Assembly (NCBI RefSeq): GCF_964340395.1
Contig: NC_135569.1
Span: 17,821,757 to 17,885,756 of the forward strand
Direction of reading: 5' to 3'
DNA from: Glandiceps talaboti
Taxonomy: Eukaryota; Hemichordata; Enteropneusta; Spengelidae
DNA length: 64,000 nucleotides
Shown: piece after piece, positions 33,901 through 46,739 of the stretch
How the letters are laid out: each line of letters starts with the position of its first letter
Numbering within the stretch: the first letter of the stretch is position 1
The notes under the pieces: generated by a model
Databases searched by the model: none
The model's input: the letters and a program-made list of their open reading frames with translations, nothing else
What the model was told of the DNA's origin: nothing
Translations under genes and position numbers: made by a program

Positions 33901-36220
33901 TTATATACATGTAGTAAAGGTCAGCACATCTATAATGGTAGTATCATTGGTAGGGGAGATTTGGAGTTTAAGGCAATTTTAGACTATCTTGGCAAACATT
34001 TCAGATCTTGAAAAGACAATATCATATCAAATTAGAATAGGGTGAAAATATTTAAGAAAAGTTTAATACCATTATGACAGTAAAAAGGTTGTTGGTGCAT
34101 CTGATTGTTGGTTGAATGTATGAGTGACCTCTGGGGGTGAGGGAGTCCTTGGGGTTTTCCCCTGGCAGATCTGGAGTTTTTTGCTTGAGATACTAAGGCA
34201 ATGTTTAGGTTATTCATAACCTTTGAGGTAATAATTCCAAGCTTCGAAAAGCTAACATAAAACGTTTTAAAATGAGTTTCTCATATCACATAAAATAGAC
34301 ACGTAACATTAGTATATAGGGGCATTAATATTGCATGTATAATAAGGTCATCGGTATGTTAGAGAACTTTAGGTGGTCATACCTAGTGTATAATAGTAAC
34401 TGGAATCTGATGAGATGTGGTGATTTGTAGTGTCAATAGCATGATGAGTAGAACAATTTAGATTAACTTCATTTATAAACTATCTATGAAAATTACCATT
34501 ACGAAACCTTCAAGTTCACTTTTGCCCCAAACTGCAATATAAGTGAAGCATTGATTGTGAAACAGCCAAGCATTTACATGACATGTTCTGTAACTAGTGT
34601 GGTAGCTAGGTAACACCGGTACATGTACAATGTATATGAATATGTATAGTTAGGTTTGAACTAATAAGTAATGTTAAAGAATTCATGTAAGAAACAGGGA
34701 CAAGAACAAATATTGACATGTACCACATTTCAGACAAGGCTATATGCCATTGTAGAAAGGATTTTTTTCTTCCATCACAATCTAAAACACAATGACCCCC
34801 CCTTCCACAATTTTCAAAACAGCATGACCCCCCCTACTGCCAATTTCAAAAACAGGGTGACCCCCCCCCCTACCAATCCACCGCCCCCCCCCCAGGCCGA
34901 AGAAACTGACCGGTCCCTTAGTAACACTTGCCCCATACTCAGGTAGGATTTTTAGTGCCGTGTAGACGGGGCTACTGACACGATTCCGTGTTCCGTGTTC
35001 CGTGTTCCGTGTTCATGTTTTGGGGCACATTTCTAAATACGCGAAACCAGTTATTGAATGTGTAGTGGATATTGATATTCAGTTTGAAAAATTAAAATCC
35101 TGAACTTTATTTTGCGAACGGTTTTGTCATTTCTTAGTAATTATAGGGCCGACTGTATCACGTTTAACGTTTATGTCAACCCGGAAGTACATAGACACGA
35201 AAATAGACGAGGTGACTTGTACATGTAATTAGTAACAAAATTTTGCTGTAACTGCTGGTAACCTTCAAATTTATTTATTTTTATGTTGTAAATACATTCT
35301 AATATGTACTAAGGAGAACACTATAAAGACTTGCTCCATGGGAAGGTAATTTTTTGTCTTTTAAAAATGCAATAGTTAGATCAATGTGTACCAGAAATGT
35401 TATGTAGTATTTAAGCTAGAAATAAGACCACATAACATCTTATTACTCCCCCCCTCCAATTAAGACAAACTACTCACAGAAAGCAACAAAAAAAGAGAAG
35501 AAGTTCCAAAACATAAAAAAGAGAATAAAATTACAGTAAGGAGTTGATGATGCACAAACAACTACAAAGAAATAGACAGTTCAATTACAACACACGGTTT
35601 GAAATATATATGATGGGGTTTGGAAAAGTGAATTAGAAGTAGAGCAAAAACTAAGAGAGATGAAGAGCCTAAGTGAACAAGCGAAAGCACTTAAAGATAG
35701 GACCACCAATTTTTTTGCAGGACTACTACGTTATCAATTTTACTAGTCCTGTGGGATAGTGACTTTTTTACTCCAGTGTCAAACCCTGTTGGCTGAGAAT
35801 GACTCTCTTTCGGGTACTTGGGGATTGTCGCCATACGGAAACTAAGATGCCGATTAATACATTTCTTCCCTATATATATATATCTACTACAACTAGTACA
35901 AGTTGAATGTTGTTGACTTGGTAAATTTGTTAGAATTTTTTTTTTTGTGTGTGTGCATTTCCCAGTCATTTTTTTTCTGAGATTTTGTGCAATTTTTCAT
36001 AACAGTAAATTTTTGTTATAATATGGTGACTATGGTATAAAAGTACAATACATTACCAACTTCTGTGTAAAATGTGTTTTATAGTGAGACATCATATGAA
36101 ACCACTAACCACTTTATTGCATCGCTAAATCAAAACTGCATAGTAAAGAGCTGAAGAACTGAACCACTTCTACATGTCACCAAAATAAAAAATAAAATTA
36201 AAAAAAAAACAGCGGAGCTA
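30931..36220. mobile_element. ~5.3-kb insert with 12-bp inverted ends, inside the LINE
   Basis: Starts TAGCTCCGCTGT at 30931 and ends ACAGCGGAGCTA at 36220, a perfect 12-bp inverted repeat. LINE coding sequence is interrupted at 30930 and resumes at 36221. No transposase-like frame is visible. Internal inverted homology (31779-31812 against 35811-35846, around CGGCGACAATCCC) suggests longer, decayed inverted ends; another inverted pair (31850-31890 / 32190-32232, GCCATACGTTACAG) lies inside. The last ~230 bp are repeated at 60760-60985. It contains a nested Harbinger-like element. A (TTCCGTG)n tract lies near 34985-35015. Target duplication is at most 2-3 bp (TA or TT). Confidence 0.75.
33146..34920 (-). 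mobile_element. Harbinger-like non-autonomous element with TTA target duplication
   Basis: Element 33149-34917 (1769 bp), left end GGGACCGGTCAGTTTCT, right end the complement (GAAACTGACCGGTCCC). It is flanked by TTA on each side (33146-33148, 34918-34920), as expected for PIF/Harbinger, which duplicates TWA. Inverted ends of about 45 bp include a G/C run and GCGGTGGATT. Subterminal units of ~30-45 bp, each with AAAACA..TGACCCCCC, repeat three times on each side. The interior has ~240-bp repeated modules. No transposase. It is homologous, inverted, to 13658-15083 and 39331-40465. Confidence 0.8.
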
Positions 36221-36905
36221 TTCTGACCGATAGGTCGCTTGTTCAAATATTGGTGCTCCCTCTTCCCCTCTTTTTCAGCAACTAGGAATTCTAAGTGTCC
36301 ACCAGCAATGCAAATTTAATACTTCTTTATTTATTTTTGATTTGAGGGCCGGTCACTTCCCGCAAACAGTTAACGACTATTTCAACACACCACCAAACAC
36401 GTATCACACTCGGAATACAACGAGAGATAACTTTTACATTCCAAAAGTAAATCTTACTTTGACGCAACACAATTTTCAGTATGCAGCTGCAAAACATTGG
36501 AACTCCTTACCTGAAGAATTGAAAAAAATACAATCCAGGACTACTTTTAAATCTCAGTTAAAACAGTATTTGTTACAAAATTAATTCAGCTTTTTCTACC
36601 TTACATTGCATTTAATGCCAGTTGTTATATTTTTTTTTTGATGAGAACGCGTTTTGTTTTGTTTGTTTTTTGTTTGTTTTTGTTTTAATTTCAAATTTGT
36701 TTTTGTTTTTGCTTTGATTATTTTATTTGTTTAATCAATTGTAGTATGGGCCACAAACTTGACTAGTTTGTTTCAAACTATTTCTGTGGTCCAGCCATAA
36801 ACTCTGTATTCATCCATCAGTTTAATTGTAATATTTATTCCACTGTCTTTTGTACTTTCTCTCTTGTTATGTTGATATGATTTTGAGTTTGTGGCAAATA
36901 AAATA
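36221..36905 (+). pseudogene. CR1/L2-like LINE, 3' part (RT C-terminus and 3' UTR)
   Basis: Continuation of the LINE at 28350-30930 after the insert. The frame resumes with a stop codon four residues in, then SNIGAPSSPLFQQLGIL and, at the end, HWNSLPEELKK and FKSQLKQYL, the conserved C-terminal block of CR1/L2-type RT proteins; the stop is at 36584. The 3' UTR is T-rich with TTTG runs (36640-36720) and ends with AAATAAAATACTATATCTA near 36905. Joining across the insert restores one continuous protein order. Confidence 0.88.
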
Positions 36906-36910
36906 CTATA

Positions 36911-38503
36911 TCTAAAATACATTATGAGGCAAATATATAAAATCAATATTGTCAGGTGGACAATCTGGAAAATTAAATTTGATAAATTAAAGTCAATATT
37001 CAAAATACTACAACAAAGACCACTATACGTTGTTATACACGTACATCTGTGAACGGCACAGTGTTTAAAAACATTAAATTTACTGGCATCAGGTTTGTAA
37101 ACTTTCTAGTTCTCCGATCCGGCATCTGTGGAACTTTAAAATGTAACTTGAAAAGCATACATGGACTATCATAAACATTACTTACACACTTGTAAAAAAT
37201 ACCATGTCTAAAAACATCCTCCGTTGCGCTGAGAGGGGATTGGCAAATCGAAAAACTTGCATAATGTGCATATTGTGTCGGTTAAAAATTATTCCGTTTA
37301 ATGAATTTTCCAGAACCCTTTCAATGCTAGCCTGTGGTTTATTTTGGCAAGGTTACCAAATGATTGAGCCCTATTCCAGAATACTCCCCATGGGTGATCA
37401 AGGGATGCTGTTCCTGCGCCAAACCACAATTGAATGGGGTTGGCTAAGTATCTCCAAATATAGATTACGATCCAACCTCTCCTTGCAAATCCCACACTTA
37501 TAAAGAAATCTCTTATTATGTATGAACACTGAAGTTGATTACCACTGTTATTTTATACTAGTGTATCATACATTTGCACATCTCCAGAATACGGGAAGTA
37601 TGCCATATAACTGCACAAATGAAAATCAGCGACAACGTTTTTTTGTGAGCTTGAAGGGAAGAGGGAACTGGGAAACAATTTGTACAAAATATTTTCTCAT
37701 CAGCCCCCACCCCTTCCCTAAGTGCTGTTCGTTCCCTCGGTTTGCATTTGCGCGGAAATGTAATTCAGGCCAGATATACTCTCTGTCTAAAATAGGTGGA
37801 ACAACATTATCCACATATTAGGGCAAGAAATGGCAAGACAACTAGTTTATTAACTGTTGAAAGCTTCATAAGACAGTTGATTTCTCGGGATTCAATTATG
37901 ATATGAGCAGTCAAATTTTTGGTCGCTTCTTTCTTTATGTGAGGAGGATTTAATTTAGAAGTGTTTAAGACGATTTTTATGAAGATAGCACACTCGAGTA
38001 AACATATAACTATCAATCCAACAATATATACCAATGACAACTGTCAATCAAACGTGTCACGTGAACTGATTGCTTTGGTAAATGAAAATATAATTTCATT
38101 GAGACACTGACCCGCCCCTGTGCTACATCCAAGTGGGACACACAGAAGTATCTTTATACGCATATCAAGTCCAGATACGTCCTGATAAAGGAAGTCAAAA
38201 GTACAAACCATGTTTGGCAGTGTCATTTTATTTTGGTACATGCAAATGTATAATTGTTTTTTCTTCTGAGCTAACATAAAATGGAATATTAATGCTAGTA
38301 CCTTTAGAATTCAAACTGTTCTTACTACATTTATCAAGTAAACAAATATACCTCACGTCTGAATAAAGACTTGAATATGTGCTGAACAAGAAAAAATGAA
38401 TCGATTAACTAGAGATTCTTACATTAATACTTTGGTGACTTCTGCACAAATGTTGAAGACATTCATTGACATCACTGTACCAGTCATTCTGTAACGTACA
38501 CGT
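36911..38503. other. Intergenic; frames without recognisable function
   Basis: Overlapping frames on both strands at 37204-37503 and 37522-37821 (62-99 residues) have slightly more balanced composition but no domain I recognise. Nothing else identified. Confidence 0.35.
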
Positions 38504-41311
38504 ACTATAGCGTAGAATGCCTGCCAATATTCGAAAATACAATACTGCAATGACTATATGCAATACTGCAATGACTATATGCAATACTGCAATGACTATA
38601 TGCGATATGACTACATGAGATGACTATATGCGATATGACTACATGCGATATGACTACATGCGATGTGACTACATGAGATGACTACATGCGATATGACTAC
38701 ATGAGATGACTACATGCGATATGACTACATGAGGTGACTACATGCGATATGACTACATGAGATGACTACATGCGATATGACTACATGAGATGACTACATG
38801 CGATATGACTACATGAGGTGACTACATGCGATATGACTACATGCGATATGACTACATGAGATGACTACATGCGATATGACTACATGAGATGACTACATGC
38901 GACATGACTACATGAGATGACTATATGCAATACTGCGATGCGAGATGATGACATGATATGCGGCGATTTTGTAATGACGTTATGCCATTCGTAGATTATT
39001 CAATACGCATAATACGAGTATTGATATGAAACAGGCTAGGGAGTACTCCTCAGCATGTTGCACCGTTGCACGTGGTAAGAGGTGGACCATTTGATATCCG
39101 GGGGGGGGGGCTTGGAAGATTTCGGGGAAAAAAAGATGCCAAATGGATTTGCTTGAAAAAAAATCCGGATATGAGAGGGTGATGGAAAAAAAAGACGGAC
39201 CACTACTGCTAGAAAAAAAAATGTCTTGGCAGGGAAATGATGCAAAGGTTCGAGTATACTGTTCAACTTGCTCGTACCTCTCCAACCAGGACACTTGTCA
39301 AATCATGACAAACAGTTTCAAACACATGTCAGGTACCAGTCAGTTTCGTTAGCATGTGGTACATATATATATATTTGTTCTTTTCTCTGTTTCTTTCGTA
39401 AATGGTTTAAATATTACTTCATATAAGGGTTCATAAATAACTATACATAACATTATACATATAATACATGTATTACCTAGCTACCACACTAATTACAGAA
39501 CATGCCATGTAAGTGTTTGGCTGTTTCACAATCAGTGCTTCACTTATCTTACACTTTGGGGCAAAAGTGAACTTGAAGGTTTTGTAATGGTAACCTTCAT
39601 ACTATTGGATAGTTTATAAAAGAACTTAATCTAAATTGTTCAAGTCTCTTCAGTATGAATTTGTCAAAAGGGATGCTATACTTCCTATTTCAGACACTAC
39701 ATGTATCGACACCACAACTCAAATTCAAGTTTCTATTGTACACTAGGTATGACCTCCTAAAGTGCTCTAACACATCAGTAACTTTACTATACATGCAATA
39801 TCAATGCCCCTATACCAATGTTACAGGCCCACTTTTATAACATGGAAAACTTAGGTAAAAAGTTATATTTACTTTAGCTTTTCGATGCTTGGCAATATAT
39901 ATCTCAGAGGCTATGCATAACCTAAAAATTGCCTAAATAGAAACAAAAAACTGCAGATCTGGCGGGGGGACCCCTTGCACTCCATCACCCCAGAGGCCAC
40001 TCATTCGTTAAACCAACAATAAGATTCACCAAAATTGGTAAAAAAAAACGTAGACATGTCCAAGCCTCAAATCAAAGTTCTTCCCTCCACCTCTTACTGT
40101 CAAGATGCTATGGAACTTTATTTCAAACATGTTTCAACCTTATGTAGTTGCTTTTTACATGTTAGAGCTGCCTTGTAAAGCTTGTAAATTATTGTCTGAA
40201 AGTGTCTGTGAATAGCCTAAACATTGCCTTTAGAAGTAAAAATCCTCCAGGCCGTTTTGTAGAACCCTAGAAACCCCCCCCCCCATTCACACAGACAATA
40301 ACACACAAGAGGTGGACATATCCCAGTCTCAAAGCTCTTCCCTCTACAACTTACTGTCAGATGCTATGAAACTTTATTCAGGGGGGTCAGTGACTTTTTG
40401 TCGGCCCAATGGAAAAAAAACACTGACACCCCCCATCCCCCAAGCTTGAGAAACTGACTGGTCTATCTGAATGTTTGAGCTCACCAATCAAGTTTCCGAT
40501 TTGTATTTTCAGTGTGTCACCATACCATGGCATAAAAACTGTCAACGATGTTTATTTAATTGAAAATCAAACATGTATGAAATATGTAGTTTTCTAAATA
40601 TAATATGTGTGTCATAGAACATCTTTTTACTCTCTCTATTACCGTGTGCCAAAACCAAACAGAAAATTGTGGCAACAAATGTAGGTGTTCAACATTGACG
40701 TAAAAAAAATACGGATATCTCAGAAAAGCAAAGAAAAAAAAAGTTGCCAGCATAGGCGAAGGAGAGAAAAATAATTCTCAGGCAAGCAGGTGGGAAAAAA
40801 TAATGACTCTCCACCAATCTTCAAAGCCCCCCAGGATATCGAATGGTCTACCCCTTATGCATATTGAATAATCTACGAATGGCATAACGTCATTACAAAA
40901 TCGCCGCATATCATGTCATCATCTCGCATCGCAGTATAGCATGTAGTCATCTCATGTAGTCATATCGCATGTAGTCATCTCATGTAGTCACATCGCATGT
41001 AGTCACCTCATGTAGTCATATCGCATGTAGTCATCTCATATAGTCATATCGCATGTAGTCATCTCATGTAGTCATCTAATGTAGTCGCATCGCATGTAGT
41101 CACCTCATGTAGTCATATCGCATGTAGTCATCTCATGTAGTCACATCGCATGTAGTCATATCGCATGTAATCATCTCATGTAGTCATATCGCATATAGTC
41201 ATTGCAGTATTGCATATAGTCATTGCAGTATTGCATATAGTCATTGCAGTATTGCATATAGTCATTGCAGTATTGAATTTTCGAATATTGGCAGGCATTC
41301 AACGCCATAGT
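38504..41311 (+). mobile_element. TIR element A, copy 2 (full length, 2.8 kb)
   Basis: Left end ACTATAGCGTAGAATGCC, right end GGCATTCAACGCCATAGT, which are reverse complements with a few mismatches. From each end inward: 21-bp CAATACTGCAATGACTATAT-type units, then alternating GACTACATGCGATAT and GACTACATGAGAT units, then a block with GATATGCGGCGATTTTG and TACGAATGGCATAACG (or complement), to about 39110 on the left and 40830 on the right. The outer 500-600 bp are thus inverted repeats. No coding frame. Flanks CGT and CGG give no clear target duplication. Flank X and the 61-bp satellite start directly at its right end. Confidence 0.85.
39331..40465 (+). mobile_element. Harbinger-like element nested in A, copy 2
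   Basis: Edges AGGTACCAGTCAGTTTCG and GAGAAACTGACTGGTC. Collinear with 13658-15083 but shorter: one ~240-bp internal unit and much of the G/C runs are missing. Same position and orientation within element A as in copy 1. Confidence 0.65.
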
Positions 41312-41479
41312 CGGTCATATGCACAGTCGCTTGTAAACTGTTATTCCTTTCCTAAATGGTTTAATTCTTGTCTATGACGGTCCTAATACAGAACAATGAT
41401 GTTATTATAGGGATTGGCGATATTCTTATTAAATCGGTAGCGGTGTCATACCCCCTACACACACACTGTTCTTCACTGA
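41312..41479 (+). repeat. Flank repeat X, copy 2
   Basis: Nearly identical to 10667-10833 and again immediately before the 61-bp satellite; here its left edge abuts the right end of TIR element A exactly. Confidence 0.85.
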
Positions 41480-44400
41480 GAATCAACCAGCTGCACTGAT
41501 ATATAAAAACAGTAGACATATAAGAACTCACTGGGAAAGAGAATCAACCAGCTGTACTGATATATAAAAACAGTAGACATATAAGAACTCACTGGGAAAG
41601 AGAATCAACCAGCTGTACTGATATATAAAAACAGTAGTCATATAAGAACTCACTGGGAAAGAGATTCAACCAGCTGCACTGATATATGAAAACAGTAGAC
41701 ATATAAGAACTCACTGGGAAAGAGAATCAACCAGCTGCACTGATATATAAAAACAGTAGTCATATAAGAACTCACTGGGAAAGAGAATCAACCAGCTGCA
41801 CTGATATATAAAAACAGTAGTCATATAAGAACTCACTGGGAAAGAGAATCAACCAGCTGCACTGATATATAAAAACAGTAGTCATATAAGAACTCACTGC
41901 GAAAGAGAATCAACCAGCTGCACTGATATAAAAAACAGTAGACATAAAAGAACTCACTGGGAAAGAGATTCAACCAGCTGCACTGATATATAAAAACAGT
42001 AGACATAAAAGAACTCACTGGGAAAGAGAATCAACCAGCTGTAATGATATATAAAAACGGTAGACATAAAAGAACTCACTGGGAAAGAGAATCAACCAGC
42101 TGCACTGATATATAAAAACGGTAGACATATAAGAACTCACTGGGAAAGAGAATCAACCAGATGCACTGATATATAAAAACGGTAGACATATAAGAACTCA
42201 CTGGGAAAGAGAATCAACCAGCTGTAATGACATATAAAAACGGTAGACATATAAGAACTCACTGGGAAAGAGAATCAACCAGCTGTAATGACATATAAAA
42301 ACGGTAGACATATAAGAACTCACTGGGAAAGAGAATCAACCAGCTGTAATGATATATAAAAACGGTAGACATATAAGAACTCACTGGGAAAGAGAATCAA
42401 CCAGCTGTAATGATATATAAAAACGGTAGACATAAAAGAACTCACTGGGAAAGAGAATCAACCAGCTGTAATGATATATAAAAACGGTAGACATATAAGA
42501 ACTCACTGGGAAAGAGAATCAACCAGCTGTAATGATATATAAAAACAGTAGACATATAAGAACTCACTGGGAAAGAGAATCAACCAGCTGTACTGATATA
42601 TAAAAACGGTAGACATAAAAGAACTCACTGGGAAAGAGAATCAACCAGCTGTACTGATATATAAAAACGGTAGTCATATAAGAACTCACTGGGAAAGAGA
42701 ATCAACCAGCTGCACTGATATATAAAAACAGTAGTCATATAAGAACTCACTGGGAAAGAGAATCAACCAGATGCACTGATATATAAAAACGGTAGACATA
42801 TAAGAACTCACTGGGAAAGAGAATCAACCAGCTGTAATGATATATAAAAACGGTAGACATATAAGAACTCACTGGGAAAGAGAATCAACCAGCTGTAATG
42901 ATATATAAAAACGGTAGTCATAAAAGAACTCACTGGGAAAGAGAATCAACCAGCTGTACTGATATATAAAAACGGTAGACATAAAAGAACTCACTGGGAA
43001 AGAGAATCAACCAGCTGCACTGATATATAAAAACGGTAGACATATAAGAACTCACTGGGAAAGAGAATCAACCAGCTGTAATGATATATAAAAACGGTAG
43101 ACATATAAGAACTCACTGGGAAAGAGAATCAACCAGCTGTACTGATATATAAAAACGGTAGTCATATAAGAACTCACTGGGAAAGAGAATCAACCAGCTG
43201 TAATGATATATAAAAACGGTAGACATAAAAGAACTCACTGGGAAAGAGAATCAACCAGCTGCACTGATATATAAAAACAGTAGACATATAAGAACTCACT
43301 GGGAAAGAGAATCAACCAGCTGTAATGATATATAAAAACGGTAGACATATAAGAACTCACTGGGAAAGAGAATCAACCAGCTGTAATGATATATAAAAAC
43401 GGTAGTCATAAAAGAACTCACTGGGAAAGAGAATCAACCAGCTGTACTGATATATAAAAACGGTAGACATAAAAGAACTCACTGGGAAAGAGAATCAACC
43501 AGCTGCACTGATATATAAAAACGGTAGACATATAAGAACTCACTGGGAAAGAGAATCAACCAGCTGTAATGATATATAAAAACGGTAGACATATAAGAAC
43601 TCACTGGGAAAGAGAATCAACCAGCTGTACTGATATATAAAAACGGTAGTCATATAAGAACTCACTGGGAAAGAGAATCAACCAGCTGTAATGATATATA
43701 AAAACGGTAGACATAAAAGAACTCACTGGGAAAGAGAATCAACCAGCTGTAATGATATATAAAAACGGTAGACATATAAGAACTCACTGGGAAAGAGAAT
43801 CAACCAGCTGTACTGATATATAAAAACGGTAGTCATATAAGAACTCACTGGGAAAGAGAATCAACCAGCTGTAATGATATATAAAAACGGTAGACATAAA
43901 AGAACTCACTGGGAAAGAGAATCAACCAGCTGCACTGATATATAAAAACAGTAGACATATAAGAACTCACTGGGAAAGAGAATCAACCAGCTGTAATGAT
44001 ATATAAAAACGGTAGACATATAAGAACTCACTGGGAAAGAGAATCAACCAGCTGTAATGATATATAAAAACGGTAGTCATAAAAGAACTCACTGGGAAAG
44101 AGAATCAACCAGCTGTACTGATATATAAAAACGGTAGACATAAAAGAACTCACTGGGAAAGAGAATCAACCAGCTGCACTGATATATAAAAACGGTAGAC
44201 ATATAAGAACTCACTGGGAAAGAGAATCAACCAGCTGTAATGATATATAAAAACGGTAGACATATAAGAACTCACTGGGAAAGAGAATCAACCAGCTGCA
44301 CTGATATATAAAAACGGTAGTCATATAAGAACTCACTGGGAAAGAGAATCAACCAGCTGTAATGATATATAAAAACGGTAGACATAAAAGAACTCACTGG

Positions 44401-45049
44401 GAAAGAGAATCAACCAGCTGTACTGATATATAAAAACGGTAGACATAAAAGAACTCACTGGGAAAGAGAATCAACCAGCTGTACTGATATATAAAAACGG
44501 TAGTCATATAAGAACTCACTGGGAAAGAGAATCAACCAGCTGTAATGATATATAAAAACGGTAGACATAAAAGAACTCACTGGGAAAGAGAATCAACCAG
44601 CTGTACTGATATATAAAAACGGTAGTCATATAAGAACTCACTGGGAAAGAGAATCAACCAGCTGCACTGATATATAAAAACAGTAGTCATATAAGAACTC
44701 ACTGGGAAAGAGAATCAACCAGCTGCACTGATATATAAAAACGGTAGTCATATAAGAACTCACTGGGAAAGAGAATCAACCAGCTGTACTGATATATAAA
44801 AACGGTAGTCATATAAGAACTCACTGGGAAAGAGAATCAACCAGCTGTAATGATATATAAAAACAGTAGACATAAAAGAACTCACTGGGAAAGAGAATCA
44901 ACCAGCTGTACTGATATATAAAAACAGTAGTCATATAAGAACTCACTGGGAAAGAGAATCAACCAGCTGTACTGATATATAAAAACAGTAGACATATAAG
45001 AACTCACTGGGAAAGAGAATCAACCAGCTGTACTGATATATAAAAACAG
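41480..45049. repeat. 61-bp satellite array 2, about 58 copies
   Basis: Same 61-bp unit as array 1 but richer in AACGG and GTAATG variants. A marker combination (AACGGTAGTCATAAAAG) recurs at about 42912, 43400 and 44071, that is 488 bp (8 units) and 671 bp (11 units) apart, so higher-order repeats exist here too. It ends near 45049 in AAACAGAATAAG. Confidence 0.97.
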
Positions 45050-45386
45050 AATAAGATTAAGAATTACGCCCAAATTGGGAACTAAGACCTTATGTTCGAT
45101 TGTTTGTAAAAATAGGCAATCGCTCTAGGTAAAAATGATAATTTATATCTATTTGTATTTATGCGTGTTAGTCGAAGCCGCCCACTTATTTGTATGACGT
45201 ATGAGTGGAAGTGTTTGGAAAGGAGATAACTTACATCTGTGAGGATACGATTTACATGTGCGTTAAGATTTCTGTCGTAGAGGGCGTCAAATTGCGTCTG
45301 CCGTGTGCCAATTATTCTACTCGCTTTCTATTCTTGATAATCTGATCAAGCCAGCCTTTGTCGTGGGAGGACATATTCCCACCCAC
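45050..45386. other. Spacer between satellite and third X copy
   Basis: Nothing recognised; no open frame or repeat structure. Confidence 0.35.
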
Positions 45387-45525
45387 AGTCGCTTGTAAAC
45401 TGTTATTCCTTTCCTAAAATGGTTTTATTCTTGTCTATGACGGTCCAAATACAGAACAATGACGTTATTATAGGAATTGGCGATATTCTTATAAAATCGG
45501 TAGCGATGTCATACCCCCCCCCTAC
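45387..45525 (+). repeat. Flank repeat X, copy 3 (partial)
   Basis: Starts ACAGTCGCTTGTAAACTG and matches the other two X copies to GATGTCATACCCCC, then diverges into a (TCA)n tract instead of the satellite. X therefore flanks array 2 on both sides in direct orientation. Confidence 0.8.
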
Positions 45526-45533
45526 GTACGTGT

Positions 45534-45606
<73 letters not shown>
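45534..45606. repeat. (TCA)n microsatellite
   Basis: About 24 TCA triplets. In one frame it reads as poly-histidine, which is a by-product. Confidence 0.95.
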
Positions 45607-45739
45607 CTGCTACCATCACCATCATATTTTAACAACAACAATCACGGACAGTGTGAGTGATAAAGTGAGATGGTACTCTCAACAAAATCAATTCTCTTAC
45701 AATATATGTATTTTTTCTTCCGCAAGGAAGAGATGTATT

Positions 45740-45930
45740 AGTGGGTGAAAGTCTGTGTATGTATGTGTGTGTGTGTCTGTGTGTGTGTCTGTTTGTGTCA
45801 TTGTTTTCTCCAAAACAGCTGGCTCAATTCAAACGAAATTTGGCACAACTGTTCTGTTGAGTAATGGCAAGAACTGTTTTGATAAAAATCCCAAGAATAT
45901 TAATGATCAATTTGCGTAATTAAATTGATC
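45740..45930 (+). repeat. Dispersed TG/TGTC-headed repeat
   Basis: GTGTGTGTGTCTGTTTGTGTC followed by CCAAAACAGCTGGCTC and AAACGAAATTTGGCACAAC. This layout (TG/TGTC head, then a 'feature...GAAATTTGGCA' body) is like other dispersed repeats in the window; exact family not determined. Confidence 0.5.
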
Positions 45931-46739
45931 GATCGTCTGGTCGCACATGCGCTTTGTTTCGAAAGTGTGCCACCAATGTCGATGTAAGGTAAACCAGGAA
46001 GCTACGGAATGGATACACGCTGTCGTTCTACTCTGAGAAAGACTCTGGTTTCAGGGGTTTCAAGTGTTTGTATTGGTATTTTCGTTGAATCTGAAGATTA
46101 TTACATCAAACCAAGGAGGTGAGCACCAAAAACACACATCATTTGTAAGCTTTATTGCAAAAATATACAGCATGATTGTCTGCTCACTTCACACCTTTCA
46201 CGCATGTATACGATTTGGAGCAGATGGTGCGTCTGTCAATCTCGATCGAAAAAAGAATGTATACACTTTACCCAGGGACGAAGTAGGGCAATAATACCTT
46301 ATCACTTCATTGTATTAAAGTTGTTCAACTGTTACAATACATACCATGAAGTGTGTAAACTTTCTGATGTGTAATAGCAATGTTATGCGGGTTTGAATTT
46401 CGTTTATTATTTGCCATGGAAACGGGTGTACATATCCCAGGTATGTAGGGGATCACGAAAGCCGAGTGCAGTTGAGGATGGCAAGCTTTGACGACTAACT
46501 TTCACTGGGACTTGAAAAAATCACAGATGTAGAGCTAAATTTATTGCATGATATATTGCAAGACTACCCTTATGGAATGCATTCAGTTTAAATCTAGTTA
46601 TTTTTGTATTTTGGCATGTAAAGTACTCGTAAAAATAAATGTATGAGTGCTCATCTCACTTTTACATCAAAACACACAAAACAAATTTACAATAATTGAA
46701 TCTTCAATTTGTTCACAAAACTACGGCTTGTAAAATGTG
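45931..46739. other. Intergenic, nothing recognised
   Basis: A 76-residue plus frame (46064-46294) has no motif. Otherwise AT-rich. Confidence 0.35.

Noticed and set aside
37204-37821. Overlapping frames on both strands with fairly balanced composition
   Set aside because: No recognisable domain, no promoter or splice evidence; kept only as an unexplained stretch.
41833-42018. 61-codon minus frame in the satellite
   Set aside because: Shadow of the 61-bp array.
10667-45525. X copies flanking the satellite as long terminal repeats
   Set aside because: They are direct repeats, but no gag/pol frame, primer-binding site or TG...CA ends are seen, and X is absent after array 1.
45387-45525. Third X copy as evidence of a second TIR element A
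   Set aside because: The sequence to its left does not match element A's end.
45419-45748. 109-codon frame with a poly-histidine tract
   Set aside because: It is a (TCA)n microsatellite within flank repeat X; no gene signals.
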